Assembly (NCBI RefSeq): GCF_000384315.1
Contig: NZ_ARVW01000001.1
Span: 7,609,001-7,673,000 of the forward strand
Direction: 5' to 3'
Source: Amycolatopsis nigrescens CSC17Ta-90
GTDB lineage: Bacteria; Actinomycetota; Actinomycetes; Mycobacteriales; Pseudonocardiaceae
Length of the DNA stretch: 64,000 nt
Both the position numbers and the translations under genes were made by a program. Of the stretch, positions 16,373 to 24,257 are shown in pieces; positions within the stretch are counted from its first letter, which is position 1; each line of letters begins with the position of its first letter. A model generated the notes under the pieces. The model had not been told where the DNA came from. It ran no database searches and saw nothing but the letters and a program-made list of their open reading frames with translations.

Positions 16373-17418
16373 AGCAGGTCAGCCTGATCGACTCGGCCAG
16401 CTACCTGCCGGAGAACGAGGTCGGCCGGGAGTACTTCGAGCGCTACGCCCGTCCCGACGACCCGCTGCTGCGGCACCCGATGTTCCGCGCCCCGGAGTTC
16501 CGCCGCTACGCCGGCCGGGACGAGACCGGCGCCGACCTGATCGAGCGGGCGGTGGCCGCGCTCGCCGAACGGCAGGGCCTGGAAGCGATCCAGGACGTCG
16601 ACGTGTTGATCACGTATAACGGGCTGCCGGACGTGCCGTTCCTCGGATCCGGCGCGGAGGTGGCCCGGCGCGCCGGGCTGCGCCCGTCCACCATTCTCGA
16701 TGTCCAAAATGGACACTGCTCGGTGCTGCCGCACCTGCTCGACCTGGCCGGCACGCTGCTGCAGAAGGAAGGCGCCCGTAGCGCGCTGCTGTGCGTCGGG
16801 CAGACCGCCGGCAAGATCTTCACCCAGCCGACCGTGCGGGTGTCGGCGCACGCGTCGGTGCCGGGTGACGGCGCGGCGGCGGTGCTGGTGCGGGCGTCGG
16901 ACGAGTCGCCGGTGCTGGCGACCGCGGTGCATCACTACCCGGAATACGCCCCCGACGTGGGCATCGCGCTCGACGACGGCAGGTTGTACTGGGAACCGGG
17001 CAGCGCCGAAATGGACATCAGGTTCGACAGCAAGAAGGCGGAGAACGTCGTCGAGCGCGGCACGAAGATCGTGCCCGAGGTGGTGCGGCAGGCCTGCGAC
17101 GAGGCCGGTGTCGGCGTCGACCAGATCGACCTGCTGATCACCAACCAGCCGAACCGGTTGCTGCTGCGGAACTGGTCCCGTGACCTCGGTGTCCCGCCGG
17201 AGCGGCACTTCGACACCTTCGACCGGTACGGGAACCTGTTCGGCGCCGGCGCGCCGGTGAACCTGGACCACGCGATCAGGGCCGGCGCGCTGTCCGCCGG
17301 ATCGCTGCTGGTGCTGGCCGGGTTCGCCGGTGCCGGGGAAATGGCCTCGGCGGCGGTCGTCCGCTGGGGACAAGGGAAATCGCCCGCGGTCGCGGGCAGC
17401 GAGGAGACACGGTCGTGA
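16369..17418 (+). CDS. KAS III-like ketosynthase/acyltransferase with altered catalytic triad
   Basis: 349 residues from ATG 16369, which overlaps the SRPBCC stop. Thiolase-fold features are ILDVQNGHCSVLPHLLDL with Cys117, SVPGDGAAAVLV, LLITNQPNRLLLRNW and DRYGNLFGAGAPVNL. In FabH the second motif begins with the catalytic His (HQAN); here it is Asn259-Gln-Pro-Asn. Cys117 and the third-motif Asn289 are kept. This suggests an acyltransferase or an unusual condensing enzyme rather than ordinary FabH; KAS III-like acyltransferases such as CerJ also depart from the canonical triad. It directly precedes ACP1 (GTGA overlap), its likely carrier partner. Confidence 0.8.
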   Translation: MKQVSLIDSASYLPENEVGREYFERYARPDDPLLRHPMFRAPEFRRYAGRDETGADLIERAVAALAERQGLEAIQDVDVLITYNGLPDVPFLGSGAEVARRAGLRPSTILDVQNGHCSVLPHLLDLAGTLLQKEGARSALLCVGQTAGKIFTQPTVRVSAHASVPGDGAAAVLVRASDESPVLATAVHHYPEYAPDVGIALDDGRLYWEPGSAEMDIRFDSKKAENVVERGTKIVPEVVRQACDEAGVGVDQIDLLITNQPNRLLLRNWSRDLGVPPERHFDTFDRYGNLFGAGAPVNLDHAIRAGALSAGSLLVLAGFAGAGEMASAAVVRWGQGKSPAVAGSEETRS

Positions 17419-17678
17419 GCATGGAAGTCGAGAGCATCGAGAACAAGGTCATGGAGCTGCTGGCCGAGGTGCTCTACCTGGACGTGAGCAAGGTCGACCG
17501 GAACGCCGAGTTCGAGGCGCTCGGGCTGGACTCGGTGCTCGCGGTGGAGTTCGTCGCGCAGGTCAAGGCGCAGCTCGGCGTGGCGGAGACGATCGAGTCG
17601 CTCTACGAGTGGAAGACCCCGAAGGCGTTCATCGAGCACGTCCGGGGTCAGGTGGTCGCCGGCCAGGCCGCGCCATGA
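17415..17678 (+). CDS. Acyl carrier protein 1
   Basis: 87 residues starting at GTG 17415 (ATG 17421 is possible). LLAEVLYLDVSKVDRNAEF and FEALGLDSVLAVEFVAQVK contain the phosphopantetheine serine, Ser40, in the LGLDS motif common to polyketide ACPs. Acidic and predicted four-helical. It probably carries the growing or acceptor acyl chain in the pathway: its DSVLAVEF motif is like an elongation ACP, whereas ACP2 next to it looks like the donor of the beta-branching cassette. Assignment of acceptor and donor is an inference. Confidence 0.88.
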   Translation: MSMEVESIENKVMELLAEVLYLDVSKVDRNAEFEALGLDSVLAVEFVAQVKAQLGVAETIESLYEWKTPKAFIEHVRGQVVAGQAAP

Positions 17679-17941
17679 CGGTCCGGCCGGACTCGACCGC
17701 CGTTTTCGCCGTGCTGCGCGAAAACATCGTCGCGGTCTGCCCGGAGATCGACGAGGGCGAGATCAGGGCCGACCGCAGCATGCGCGATCTCGGCTGCGAT
17801 TCGCTGGAACGGCTGGACATCGTGGTCGCCGCGCTGGACGAGCTGGAGCTGGAACTGAACCCCGAGTTGCTCACGGACGTACGCGACATCGGCGGCCTCG
17901 TCGACGCGCTGGTGTCCGAGCTCGACCGGGTGACTTCTTGA
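17675..17941 (+). CDS. Acyl carrier protein 2, likely donor ACP of the HMGS cassette
   Basis: 88 residues. MRDLGCDSLERLDIVVAALD carries the phosphopantetheine serine, Ser43. The DSLERLDIV context resembles the dedicated donor ACPs of HMG-CoA-synthase cassettes (AcpK-like), which hold malonyl and then acetyl units for beta-branching. Position supports this: it overlaps ACP1 by four bases and is followed 13 bases later by the HMG-CoA synthase. It would be loaded with malonyl by an acyltransferase encoded elsewhere and decarboxylated by the Cys-to-Ser KS at 22415-23662. Confidence 0.82.
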   Translation: MTVRPDSTAVFAVLRENIVAVCPEIDEGEIRADRSMRDLGCDSLERLDIVVAALDELELELNPELLTDVRDIGGLVDALVSELDRVTS

Positions 17942-17954
17942 GAGGCCGGAACGA

Positions 17955-19196
17955 ATGAACGACGGGCCATCGGTCCCGGTGGGGATCGACGCGGCCGGCG
18001 TGTACTGCGGGAGCGCCGGCGTCGACGTTGGCGACGTGTTCGCGCTGCGCGACCTGGACACGGCGCGGCTGGCCAACCTGGGCATGCGGCACAAGGGGGT
18101 CGCCGGTGCGGGGGAGGACGTGGTGGCGATCGCCGCCACCGCGGCCCGTCCGGTGGTGGACGCGCTGAGCGAGCGGGAACGGGCCGCTGTTCGGACGGTG
18201 GTGGTGGCCACCGAGTCCGCTGTGGACCTGTCCAAATCGGCCGCCGCGCAGGTGCACCGGCTGCTCGACCTGCCCCGCCAGTGCCGGCTGTTCGAGGTGA
18301 AGCAAGCCTGTTACGGCGGCGTGGCCGCGCTGCGGCTGGCCACGTCGCTGGTGCGCACCGAGCCGGGCAGTACGGCGCTGGTCATCGCGGCGGACGTGCC
18401 GGTACCCGCCCCCAGCACGTACATGGAGCCGAGTCAGGGCGTCGGCGCGGTGGCCGCACTGGTCGCGGAGAACCCCCGGATGCTGAGCATGGACGAGGGG
18501 CCCGCCGGGTGCTACAGCTACGAGACCCCGGACTTCTTCCGGCCGCGCGGCGACGTCGACGTGATGGACACCGACCTGTCCCTGATGTCCTATTTGGACT
18601 GCCTGGTCGGTTCCTTCGCCGACTACGCCGACCGCAACCCCGGCGCCGACCTGCTCCGCTCGTTCGACCTGCTGGCCATGCACACCCCGTTTCCTGGCAT
18701 GGTCCGGGGCGCGCACCGCTCGGCGATGCGGAAGCTCACCGACCTGGAGCGCGGCGGTGACCGGGAGGACTTCGAGCGCCGGGTCGCGCAGTCGCTGCGG
18801 CTGCCCGAGCAGGTGGGCAACATCTACGCGGCCACCACCCTGCTCGCGATGCTGAGCGCGATCGCGTACGCGCCGAGCGACGACGAGCTCCGGATGGGCG
18901 TGTTCAGCTACGGCTCCGGCTGTTCCTCGGAGTTCTTCGGTGCCAGGGTGCTGCCCGGTGCCCGTTCCCGGCTGGCGGGACTCGGGCTGGGCGACGAGTT
19001 CGAGGCCCGCACGCGGCTGTCCGCCGAGGAGTACGACGCCGCGCTGGCCGCGATGTCCGAGATCGGTTTCGGTGCCATGCAGGCGAAGACCGACCCGGAA
19101 CGGCTCGCCGGCTGGGGCCGCGGTGACCGCCCGCGCGCCGTGCTGACCGAGATCCATGACTACCGCAGGGAGTACACATGGCTGTCGCCGCGGTGA
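17955..19196 (+). CDS. HMG-CoA synthase homologue of a beta-branching cassette
   Basis: 413 residues, typical of PksG/CurD-type enzymes. The full HMGS triad is readable: Glu87 in VVVATESAVDLSKS, Cys119 in FEVKQACYGGVAALR, and His243 in LLAMHTPFPGMV. VGNIYAATTL and FSYGSGCSSEFF are further family motifs. The enzyme adds an acetyl-ACP carbanion to the beta-ketone of an ACP-bound chain to make a 3-hydroxy-3-methylglutaryl-like intermediate. It is followed directly by two enoyl-CoA hydratase homologues, as in known cassettes. Short gap after ACP2 and 19-base overlap with ECH1. Confidence 0.92.
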   Translation: MNDGPSVPVGIDAAGVYCGSAGVDVGDVFALRDLDTARLANLGMRHKGVAGAGEDVVAIAATAARPVVDALSERERAAVRTVVVATESAVDLSKSAAAQVHRLLDLPRQCRLFEVKQACYGGVAALRLATSLVRTEPGSTALVIAADVPVPAPSTYMEPSQGVGAVAALVAENPRMLSMDEGPAGCYSYETPDFFRPRGDVDVMDTDLSLMSYLDCLVGSFADYADRNPGADLLRSFDLLAMHTPFPGMVRGAHRSAMRKLTDLERGGDREDFERRVAQSLRLPEQVGNIYAATTLLAMLSAIAYAPSDDELRMGVFSYGSGCSSEFFGARVLPGARSRLAGLGLGDEFEARTRLSAEEYDAALAAMSEIGFGAMQAKTDPERLAGWGRGDRPRAVLTEIHDYRREYTWLSPR

Positions 19197-19948
19197 ACAC
19201 CGCACCCGCGGTCGTAGTGGAACGGCAGGGCGTGTTCACGCACCTGCGGCTCAACCGCGCCGATGCGGGCAACGCGCTGTCGAAGGAGACGATCGACGAG
19301 CTTACCGCGGAACTGCGGGCAGCAGAGCGATCCCGCAAGTGCCGAGCGCTGATCCTCAGCGCCGCCGGCGGCACGTTCTGCTCCGGGGTCGACCTCGGCC
19401 GCCTGGTCGGTGACCCGGACGAGGCGGAGCGGGTCAGCGTCGCCTTCTGGGAGCTGCTGACCGCGTGGGCGGACAGCCCGCTGATGACCGTGGCCACCGT
19501 CGCGCGGCCGGTGACCGGCGGCGGGGTCGGCCTGGTGAGCGCCTGCGACCTGGTCTTCGCCGGTCCAGCGGCGACCTTCCGGCTGACCGAGCTGACGCTG
19601 GGCCTGGTGCCCGCGCTGATCATGCCGTTCGTGCTGGCACGCCTCGGCGAGCAGAAGCTGATGCGGCTGGCCATGAGCACCGAGGAGATCGACGCGCAGG
19701 TCGCCGTCGAACAGGGCCTGGTGGACGAGTTGCTCACCGATCCGGGGGAGGTCGCCGCGCGGGTGCTGCCGGCGCTGCGCCGGACGTCGCGGGCAGGGTA
19801 CGCCGAGCTGAAGGCGTGCCGGCGGAAGTTGCGGCCACTGCCGAAGAACTACCCCGGCTACGCGATCGGGCTGCTGCGGCGGACCGTCGAGGATCCGGCG
19901 TTCGTCGCCAAGATCGGCGAGTTGCACCGGCTGGGGCTGATTCCGTGA
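19178..19948 (+). CDS. Enoyl-CoA hydratase homologue ECH1 (dehydratase of the cassette)
   Basis: 256 residues of the crotonase fold. ALILSAAGGTFCSGVDLGRL and ATVARPVTGGGVGLVSACDLV give the two oxyanion-hole segments, and FRLTELTLGLVPALIMPFVL is characteristic of the PksH/CurE-like ECH1 group. It should dehydrate the HMG-ACP-like intermediate to a 3-methylglutaconyl species. Its start lies inside the HMGS gene and its stop overlaps ECH2 (GTGA), so the trio is translationally coupled. Confidence 0.87.
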   Translation: MAVAAVNTAPAVVVERQGVFTHLRLNRADAGNALSKETIDELTAELRAAERSRKCRALILSAAGGTFCSGVDLGRLVGDPDEAERVSVAFWELLTAWADSPLMTVATVARPVTGGGVGLVSACDLVFAGPAATFRLTELTLGLVPALIMPFVLARLGEQKLMRLAMSTEEIDAQVAVEQGLVDELLTDPGEVAARVLPALRRTSRAGYAELKACRRKLRPLPKNYPGYAIGLLRRTVEDPAFVAKIGELHRLGLIP

Positions 19949-20694
19949 GCGGCCCGGTCTCGGTGGCGGTCACCGGCCGGGTCGCGCTGGTCACGCTCGC
20001 CGACGAGGAAGGGCGCAACGCGATCTCCGCGTCGCTGGCGGACGGCCTGCGCACCGCGCTGGACGCGGCGGTCGCGGACCCGGCGGTGCACGTGGTGGCG
20101 GTCGCCGGGATGGCATCGGTGTTCGCCAGCGGGGCGAGCCGCGAGTACCTGCTGAAGCCGGAGCGGGAGAACGTGGAGCCCTACGTGCGTGCGTTCCTGC
20201 ACTGCCCGCTGCCGGTGGTGGCCGCGATGCAGGGCCATGCGATCGGCGGTGGGCTGACGCAGGGCCTGTACGCCGACGTCCAGGTGCTGTCGGAACGTTC
20301 GCACTACGCGGCGAACTACCTGAACTACGGGCTGGTGCCGGAGTACGGGACCACCTGGCTGCTCCCGGAGAAGCTCGGTCCGGTGCTCGGGGCGGAGATG
20401 CTCTACACCGCCAGGGGCTACCGGGGCGCGGAGCTGCGGGCGCGTTCGGCGCCGGTTCGCGTGACGGCGCACGAGCAGGTGCTGCCCGAAGCGCTGGAAC
20501 TCGCCCGCGGCATCGCCCGTGCGCCACGGCCCGCGCTCGAACTGCTGAAGCGGCAGCTCGCCGCGCAGACGCTGGCCCGCAGCGACGAGGCGATCGCGGC
20601 GGAGACCGGCCCGCACGAGCAGTCCTGGCATTCGGCCGCCTTTTCCCATCTGGTGGCCCAGAAGTACGGCGACGTGGAGGAGATCGCACGATGA
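19945..20694 (+). CDS. Enoyl-CoA hydratase homologue ECH2 (decarboxylase of the cassette)
   Basis: 249 residues from GTG 19945; a longer frame reaching back to 19465 overlaps ECH1 and is not used. VFASGASREYLL, AMQGHAIGGGLTQGLYADV and ANYLNYGLVPEYGTTWLLPE match the PksI/CurF ECH2 pattern (the FCSGAS-like oxyanion segment and the YGxxPxxG active-site loop). It should decarboxylate the 3-methylglutaconyl-ACP to leave a methyl or methylene beta-branch. The regiochemistry decides whether an endo- or exo-alkene forms and cannot be predicted here. ATGA overlap with the KS downstream. Confidence 0.87.
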   Translation: MSGPVSVAVTGRVALVTLADEEGRNAISASLADGLRTALDAAVADPAVHVVAVAGMASVFASGASREYLLKPERENVEPYVRAFLHCPLPVVAAMQGHAIGGGLTQGLYADVQVLSERSHYAANYLNYGLVPEYGTTWLLPEKLGPVLGAEMLYTARGYRGAELRARSAPVRVTAHEQVLPEALELARGIARAPRPALELLKRQLAAQTLARSDEAIAAETGPHEQSWHSAAFSHLVAQKYGDVEEIAR

Positions 20695-22415
20695 GCGCGG
20701 TAGGACTGGCTCCGCTCGCACTGGTGGGCATGGCGTCGCGGGTTCCCGGTGGCAGCGACGTGGACGAACTGTGGGAGACGCTGAGCGCGGGCCGGCCGAA
20801 GTTCGGGCCGGTGCCGGCCGAACGGCTGTCCGGCTACGACGAGCAGACCGTCGGCACCGGCGGGCTCACCGCCGCCCTGATGTCCGATGTGGACACTTTC
20901 GACGCGGAGTTCTTCGACGTGGGACCGCGGCTCGCGGTCTGGATGGACCCGCAGCAGCGGCTGCTGCTGGAGACGAGCTGGCACGCGATGGAGTCGGCCG
21001 GTATCCCGCCCGGCAGCCTCGCCGGCCAGGACGTCGGTGTCTTCGTCGCCTCCGCCACCAGCGACTTCCGCGACTCCACGGTGCGCAGCGGCACGATGGA
21101 CCGGTACTCGATGGTCGGCAGCGTGACCACCTACCTGGCCAACCGGCTGTCCTACCAGTACGACTTCCGCGGGCCGAGCATGACCGTGGACACCGCGTGC
21201 TCCAGCGGGTTGAGCGCGCTCTCGCTCGCCGCGAGCGGCCTGCGGGCGGGGGAGATCGACGCGGCGCTCGTCGGCGCATCGAACGTGTGCATCGGTGGCT
21301 GGTTCTCCAGCGCGCTGTCCTATCTCGGTGCGTTGTCGCCCACCGGCCGTAGCCGCCCGTTCGCCGCGGACGCCGACGGCTACGTCCGTGGTGAGGGTGT
21401 CGTGTGCTTCGTGCTCAAGCGCCTTGACGACGCGCTCGACGCCGGTGACCCGGTGCTCGCCGTAGTCAGGGGAGTGGCGGCGAACCACGACGGCCGGTGC
21501 GGTGGACCGGTGAAGACCGATCCCGGCTCGCAGGCCCGGCTGCTGCGCAAAACGCTGGCACAGGGCGGGATCGACCCGGCGTCGCTGGGATATCTGGAGG
21601 CGCACGCGACGGGCACGAAGATGGACGGCGCGGAGCTGGAGGGACTTCGTGAGCTCTGTCGCGGCCGCGCGGGCGGGCCGCCCGGTCGGTTCGCCGGTCC
21701 GGCGGGCAACCTGTGGATCGGTTCGGTGAAGTCGGTGCTCGGTCACCTGGAAGGGGCGGCCGGCGCGGTGAGCCTGGCCAAGGCGGTGCTGATCCTGCGG
21801 CACGAGGAGATCCCGGCCAGCGGCGGAATCCTCGCCATGGAGCCGGATCTGGAGGTCCGGGCGCAGGAGCCGGACACCGCCGCACCCGCGCTGCACTGGC
21901 CGGGATCGGCCTCGTCCCCGCGCCGGCTGGGGGTCAGCTCGTTCGGCCTCGGCGGCTCGAACGGGCACGTCGTACTCGAAGAAGCGCCCGCTCAGGCGAC
22001 CGGGCACGGCAGCCCGTCACCGGTGGAGTCGCTGCTGCCGGTACCGCTGAGCGCGACCGACGCCGAGTCGCTCACCCGGGTGGCGAACCGGCTGGCAGAC
22101 TTCCTCGACAGCGCGAAGCCGGACGAGTTCGCGGCGATCGCCTGGACCCTGCAGACCGGGCGGGAACATCTGGCGCATCGCCGCGTCGTTCCCGCTTCTT
22201 CGCTCGACGAGCTGCGGGCCGGCCTGCGCTCGCTCGCGTCCGGCGAGCCGGTGCGGGAACTGCAGGACTGCGATGGGTGGCTCGAAGGCGGAACGTTCGA
22301 CTGGCGGCGGCTGTGGCACCGGCCGCCGGAGCGCCGCGTCACCCTGCCCGGCTACCCGTTCCGCCGCACCTCGCTCGGGTTCGTGCCACGGCAGCCGCAG
22401 ACGGGCAGGTCCTAG
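20691..22415 (+). CDS. Discrete trans-AT-like ketosynthase with post-KS flanking region
   Basis: 574 residues. The KS domain (about 8-430) has all catalytic residues: Cys170 in MTVDTACSSGLSAL, His305 in LEAHATGT, Lys347 and His352 in GSVKSVLGHLEGAAG. Residues 445-574 are not another catalytic domain; WTLQTGREHLAHRRVV and VTLPGYPFRRTSLGF match the flanking linker found after KS domains of trans-AT polyketide synthases. So this looks like a KS-linker unit cut out of a modular PKS and used as a free protein. No AT, KR, DH or ACP is attached. It probably performs the chain extension on ACP1. Confidence 0.88.
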   Translation: MSAVGLAPLALVGMASRVPGGSDVDELWETLSAGRPKFGPVPAERLSGYDEQTVGTGGLTAALMSDVDTFDAEFFDVGPRLAVWMDPQQRLLLETSWHAMESAGIPPGSLAGQDVGVFVASATSDFRDSTVRSGTMDRYSMVGSVTTYLANRLSYQYDFRGPSMTVDTACSSGLSALSLAASGLRAGEIDAALVGASNVCIGGWFSSALSYLGALSPTGRSRPFAADADGYVRGEGVVCFVLKRLDDALDAGDPVLAVVRGVAANHDGRCGGPVKTDPGSQARLLRKTLAQGGIDPASLGYLEAHATGTKMDGAELEGLRELCRGRAGGPPGRFAGPAGNLWIGSVKSVLGHLEGAAGAVSLAKAVLILRHEEIPASGGILAMEPDLEVRAQEPDTAAPALHWPGSASSPRRLGVSSFGLGGSNGHVVLEEAPAQATGHGSPSPVESLLPVPLSATDAESLTRVANRLADFLDSAKPDEFAAIAWTLQTGREHLAHRRVVPASSLDELRAGLRSLASGEPVRELQDCDGWLEGGTFDWRRLWHRPPERRVTLPGYPFRRTSLGFVPRQPQTGRS

Positions 22416-23662
22416 TGCGACCCAGCGGGGTGGTGGTCACCGGCGCGAGCGTGCTCAACGCCGTTGCCGAGGACCTTGACGCGTTCACCGACGCGCTTTT
22501 CGCCGTGCGCGGTGGAATCCGAGTGCGGGAGGGCATGGCCGGCGGCTGGCTGCCCGAGTTCTCGGTGGCCGGCTGGGCCGAACGGCACCTTGCCGGCGAC
22601 CCCGCCGCGGCCGAGCGGCTGCACGCGGCCACCCGCCGGGCTGCGCTGCCCGCGCGGACCGCGGCCTGCGTTGGCCTGGCGGCGGTCCGCCACGCCGGGC
22701 TCACCGACACCGACGAGACCGCACTGATCGTGGCCGGCAACAACCTGGCCCTGGACTACCACGCCGAAGCGCTGCGCCGCTTCCACGAACGGCCCGGCAG
22801 CATGCGCCCGTCGCACGCGCTCAACCACCTGGACACCGACGCCGTCGGCACCGTCAGCGAGACGACCGGGGTGGCGGGGGAGGGCTGGACCACGGGTGCC
22901 GCCTCGGCCAGCGGCACGGTCGCCGCGCTGCTCGGCGCCCGGCTCATCGCGGCCGGCGAACTGGACAGCTGCCTGGTGGTCGCGCCGGTGGCCGAGCTGT
23001 CGGCCGCCGAGTTCCGAGCCTTCCAGACCAGCGGCGCCATGGCACGTGCCGATGGCGACGCCGAACCGGCCGAGCTCTGCCGGCCGTTCGACCGCGCCCG
23101 CAGCGGGTTCGTCTACGGCCAGGGCGCCGCGGCGGTGCTGCTGGAAAGCGCGGAAGCGGCGCGTCGCAGGGGAGCCGAGGCGCTGGCCGAGGTGGCCGGT
23201 TGGGGGCAACGGCTGGACGCCCGCCGCGGCACCGCGCCGAATGCCGCAGGGCAGGTGCGGGCGTTGCGCTCGGCGCTGGCTTCGGCCGGGGTCGAACCCG
23301 CCGAGGTGGACTACGTGAACGCGCACGGCACCGGTTCGGTGGCGGGCGACCCGGTCGAAGCCGAGGCGCTCGCGGAGGTGTTCGGTCGGACCGGTCGGAC
23401 CGGTCGGACACTGGTGAACTCGACCAAGCCGTTGACCGGGCACTGTCTGAGCGCGGCCGGGCTGCACGAGCTGATCGCCACGGTGCTCCAGCTGCGCGGC
23501 GGTTTCGTGCACGGCAACCCCTGCCTGCACGACCCGATCGACCCCGGGCTGGGGCTGCTGGGGACGTCCACCGAAAAGGCCGACCTCCGGATCGCGGTCT
23601 CGAACAGCGTTGCGTTCAGCGGGATCAACGCGGCACTCGTGCTCCGGTCCGTAAAACCCTGA
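22415..23662 (+). CDS. FabF/CLF-like KS with Cys-to-Ser substitution (malonyl-ACP decarboxylase)
   Basis: 415 residues from GTG 22415 (TAGTG overlap with the previous stop). Aligning GWTTGAASASGTVAALLGAR with the FabF nucleophile region places Ser164 at the catalytic Cys position, while His304 (VNAHGTGSVAGD), Lys338 and His343 (NSTKPLTGHCLSAAG) are kept. In known HMG-CoA-synthase cassettes the stand-alone KS has exactly this Cys-to-Ser change and decarboxylates malonyl-ACP to acetyl-ACP. Its position after HMGS, ECH1 and ECH2 completes the cassette. A type II chain-length factor is less likely because CLFs usually have Gln at that position and pair with a neighbouring KS-alpha. Confidence 0.85.
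   Translation: MRPSGVVVTGASVLNAVAEDLDAFTDALFAVRGGIRVREGMAGGWLPEFSVAGWAERHLAGDPAAAERLHAATRRAALPARTAACVGLAAVRHAGLTDTDETALIVAGNNLALDYHAEALRRFHERPGSMRPSHALNHLDTDAVGTVSETTGVAGEGWTTGAASASGTVAALLGARLIAAGELDSCLVVAPVAELSAAEFRAFQTSGAMARADGDAEPAELCRPFDRARSGFVYGQGAAAVLLESAEAARRRGAEALAEVAGWGQRLDARRGTAPNAAGQVRALRSALASAGVEPAEVDYVNAHGTGSVAGDPVEAEALAEVFGRTGRTGRTLVNSTKPLTGHCLSAAGLHELIATVLQLRGGFVHGNPCLHDPIDPGLGLLGTSTEKADLRIAVSNSVAFSGINAALVLRSVKP
23384..23410 (+). repeat. Three tandem 9-base units inside the Cys-to-Ser KS gene
   Basis: GGTCGGACC is repeated at 23384 and 23393, with GGTCGGACA at 23402, encoding G-R-T three times in a surface loop between the first catalytic His and the Lys/His motif. A slippage-prone in-frame microrepeat; probably neutral. 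Confidence 0.75.
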
Positions 23663-23688
23663 CATCCGAAGAAAAACAGGAGAACGAG

Positions 23689-24213
23689 ATGACAGAACCT
23701 CGCCACATTCCCGCGGGAACCGGCAAGTCGGTGTGGATCGGCGACAGCCTGCACACGATCAAGACCACCGGGGCGGACACCGGCGGCGCGACCAGCATGA
23801 TCGAGATCACTGTGCCGCCGGGGGAGGGGCCGCCGCCGCACTCGCACAGCAACGAGGACGAGACCGTGCACGTGCTCGCCGGCCGGTTGGCCTTCGTGCT
23901 CGGCGATCGGGAGATCGTGGCCGGGCCGGGGGATTTCGTCTTCATCCCACGCGACACCGTGCACGCGGTGCGCAATGTCGGCGAGGAGGTCGGCCGGACG
24001 GTGACCACCTACGTGCCGGGCGGGATGGACGAGTACTTCGCCAGGGTGGGCAGCCCCGCCGAACCCGGCGAGCAGCCGCCCGCGATGAACCCGGACCAGC
24101 TGCGGGCCGCGGTGGAGCTGGCCCCGGAGTACGGCATGACCATCTCGATGCCGGCTGGTTTCGGCCCCGGTGGTCCCAGTGACCCCGGCGGCCCCGGCGG
24201 CCCCGGCAACTGA
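23689..24213 (+). CDS. Cupin domain protein
   Basis: 174 residues from ATG 23689 with AGGAGAACG upstream; 26 bases after the KS gene. The conserved cupin motifs are readable: PPPHSHSNEDETVHVLAGRL (metal ligands His, His, Glu) and PGDFVFIPRDTVHAVRNVG (last His). The C-terminus is a short Gly/Pro-rich tail. Single-domain cupins in biosynthetic clusters act as metal-dependent oxygenases, isomerases or cyclases, or bind the product. With its metal ligands intact it is probably catalytic, but no reaction can be named. Confidence 0.85.
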   Translation: MTEPRHIPAGTGKSVWIGDSLHTIKTTGADTGGATSMIEITVPPGEGPPPHSHSNEDETVHVLAGRLAFVLGDREIVAGPGDFVFIPRDTVHAVRNVGEEVGRTVTTYVPGGMDEYFARVGSPAEPGEQPPAMNPDQLRAAVELAPEYGMTISMPAGFGPGGPSDPGGPGGPGN

Positions 24214-24257
24214 GCCGAGCCCCGCCGCGCGAATCCCTCACCCCGATAGGAAAAGAA

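Noticed and set aside
20691..23662. Type II polyketide KS-alpha/CLF pair
   Set aside because: The first KS is modular trans-AT-like with a DTACSS active site and post-KS linker, the second has Ser rather than Gln at the nucleophile, and HMGS/ECH genes are adjacent.
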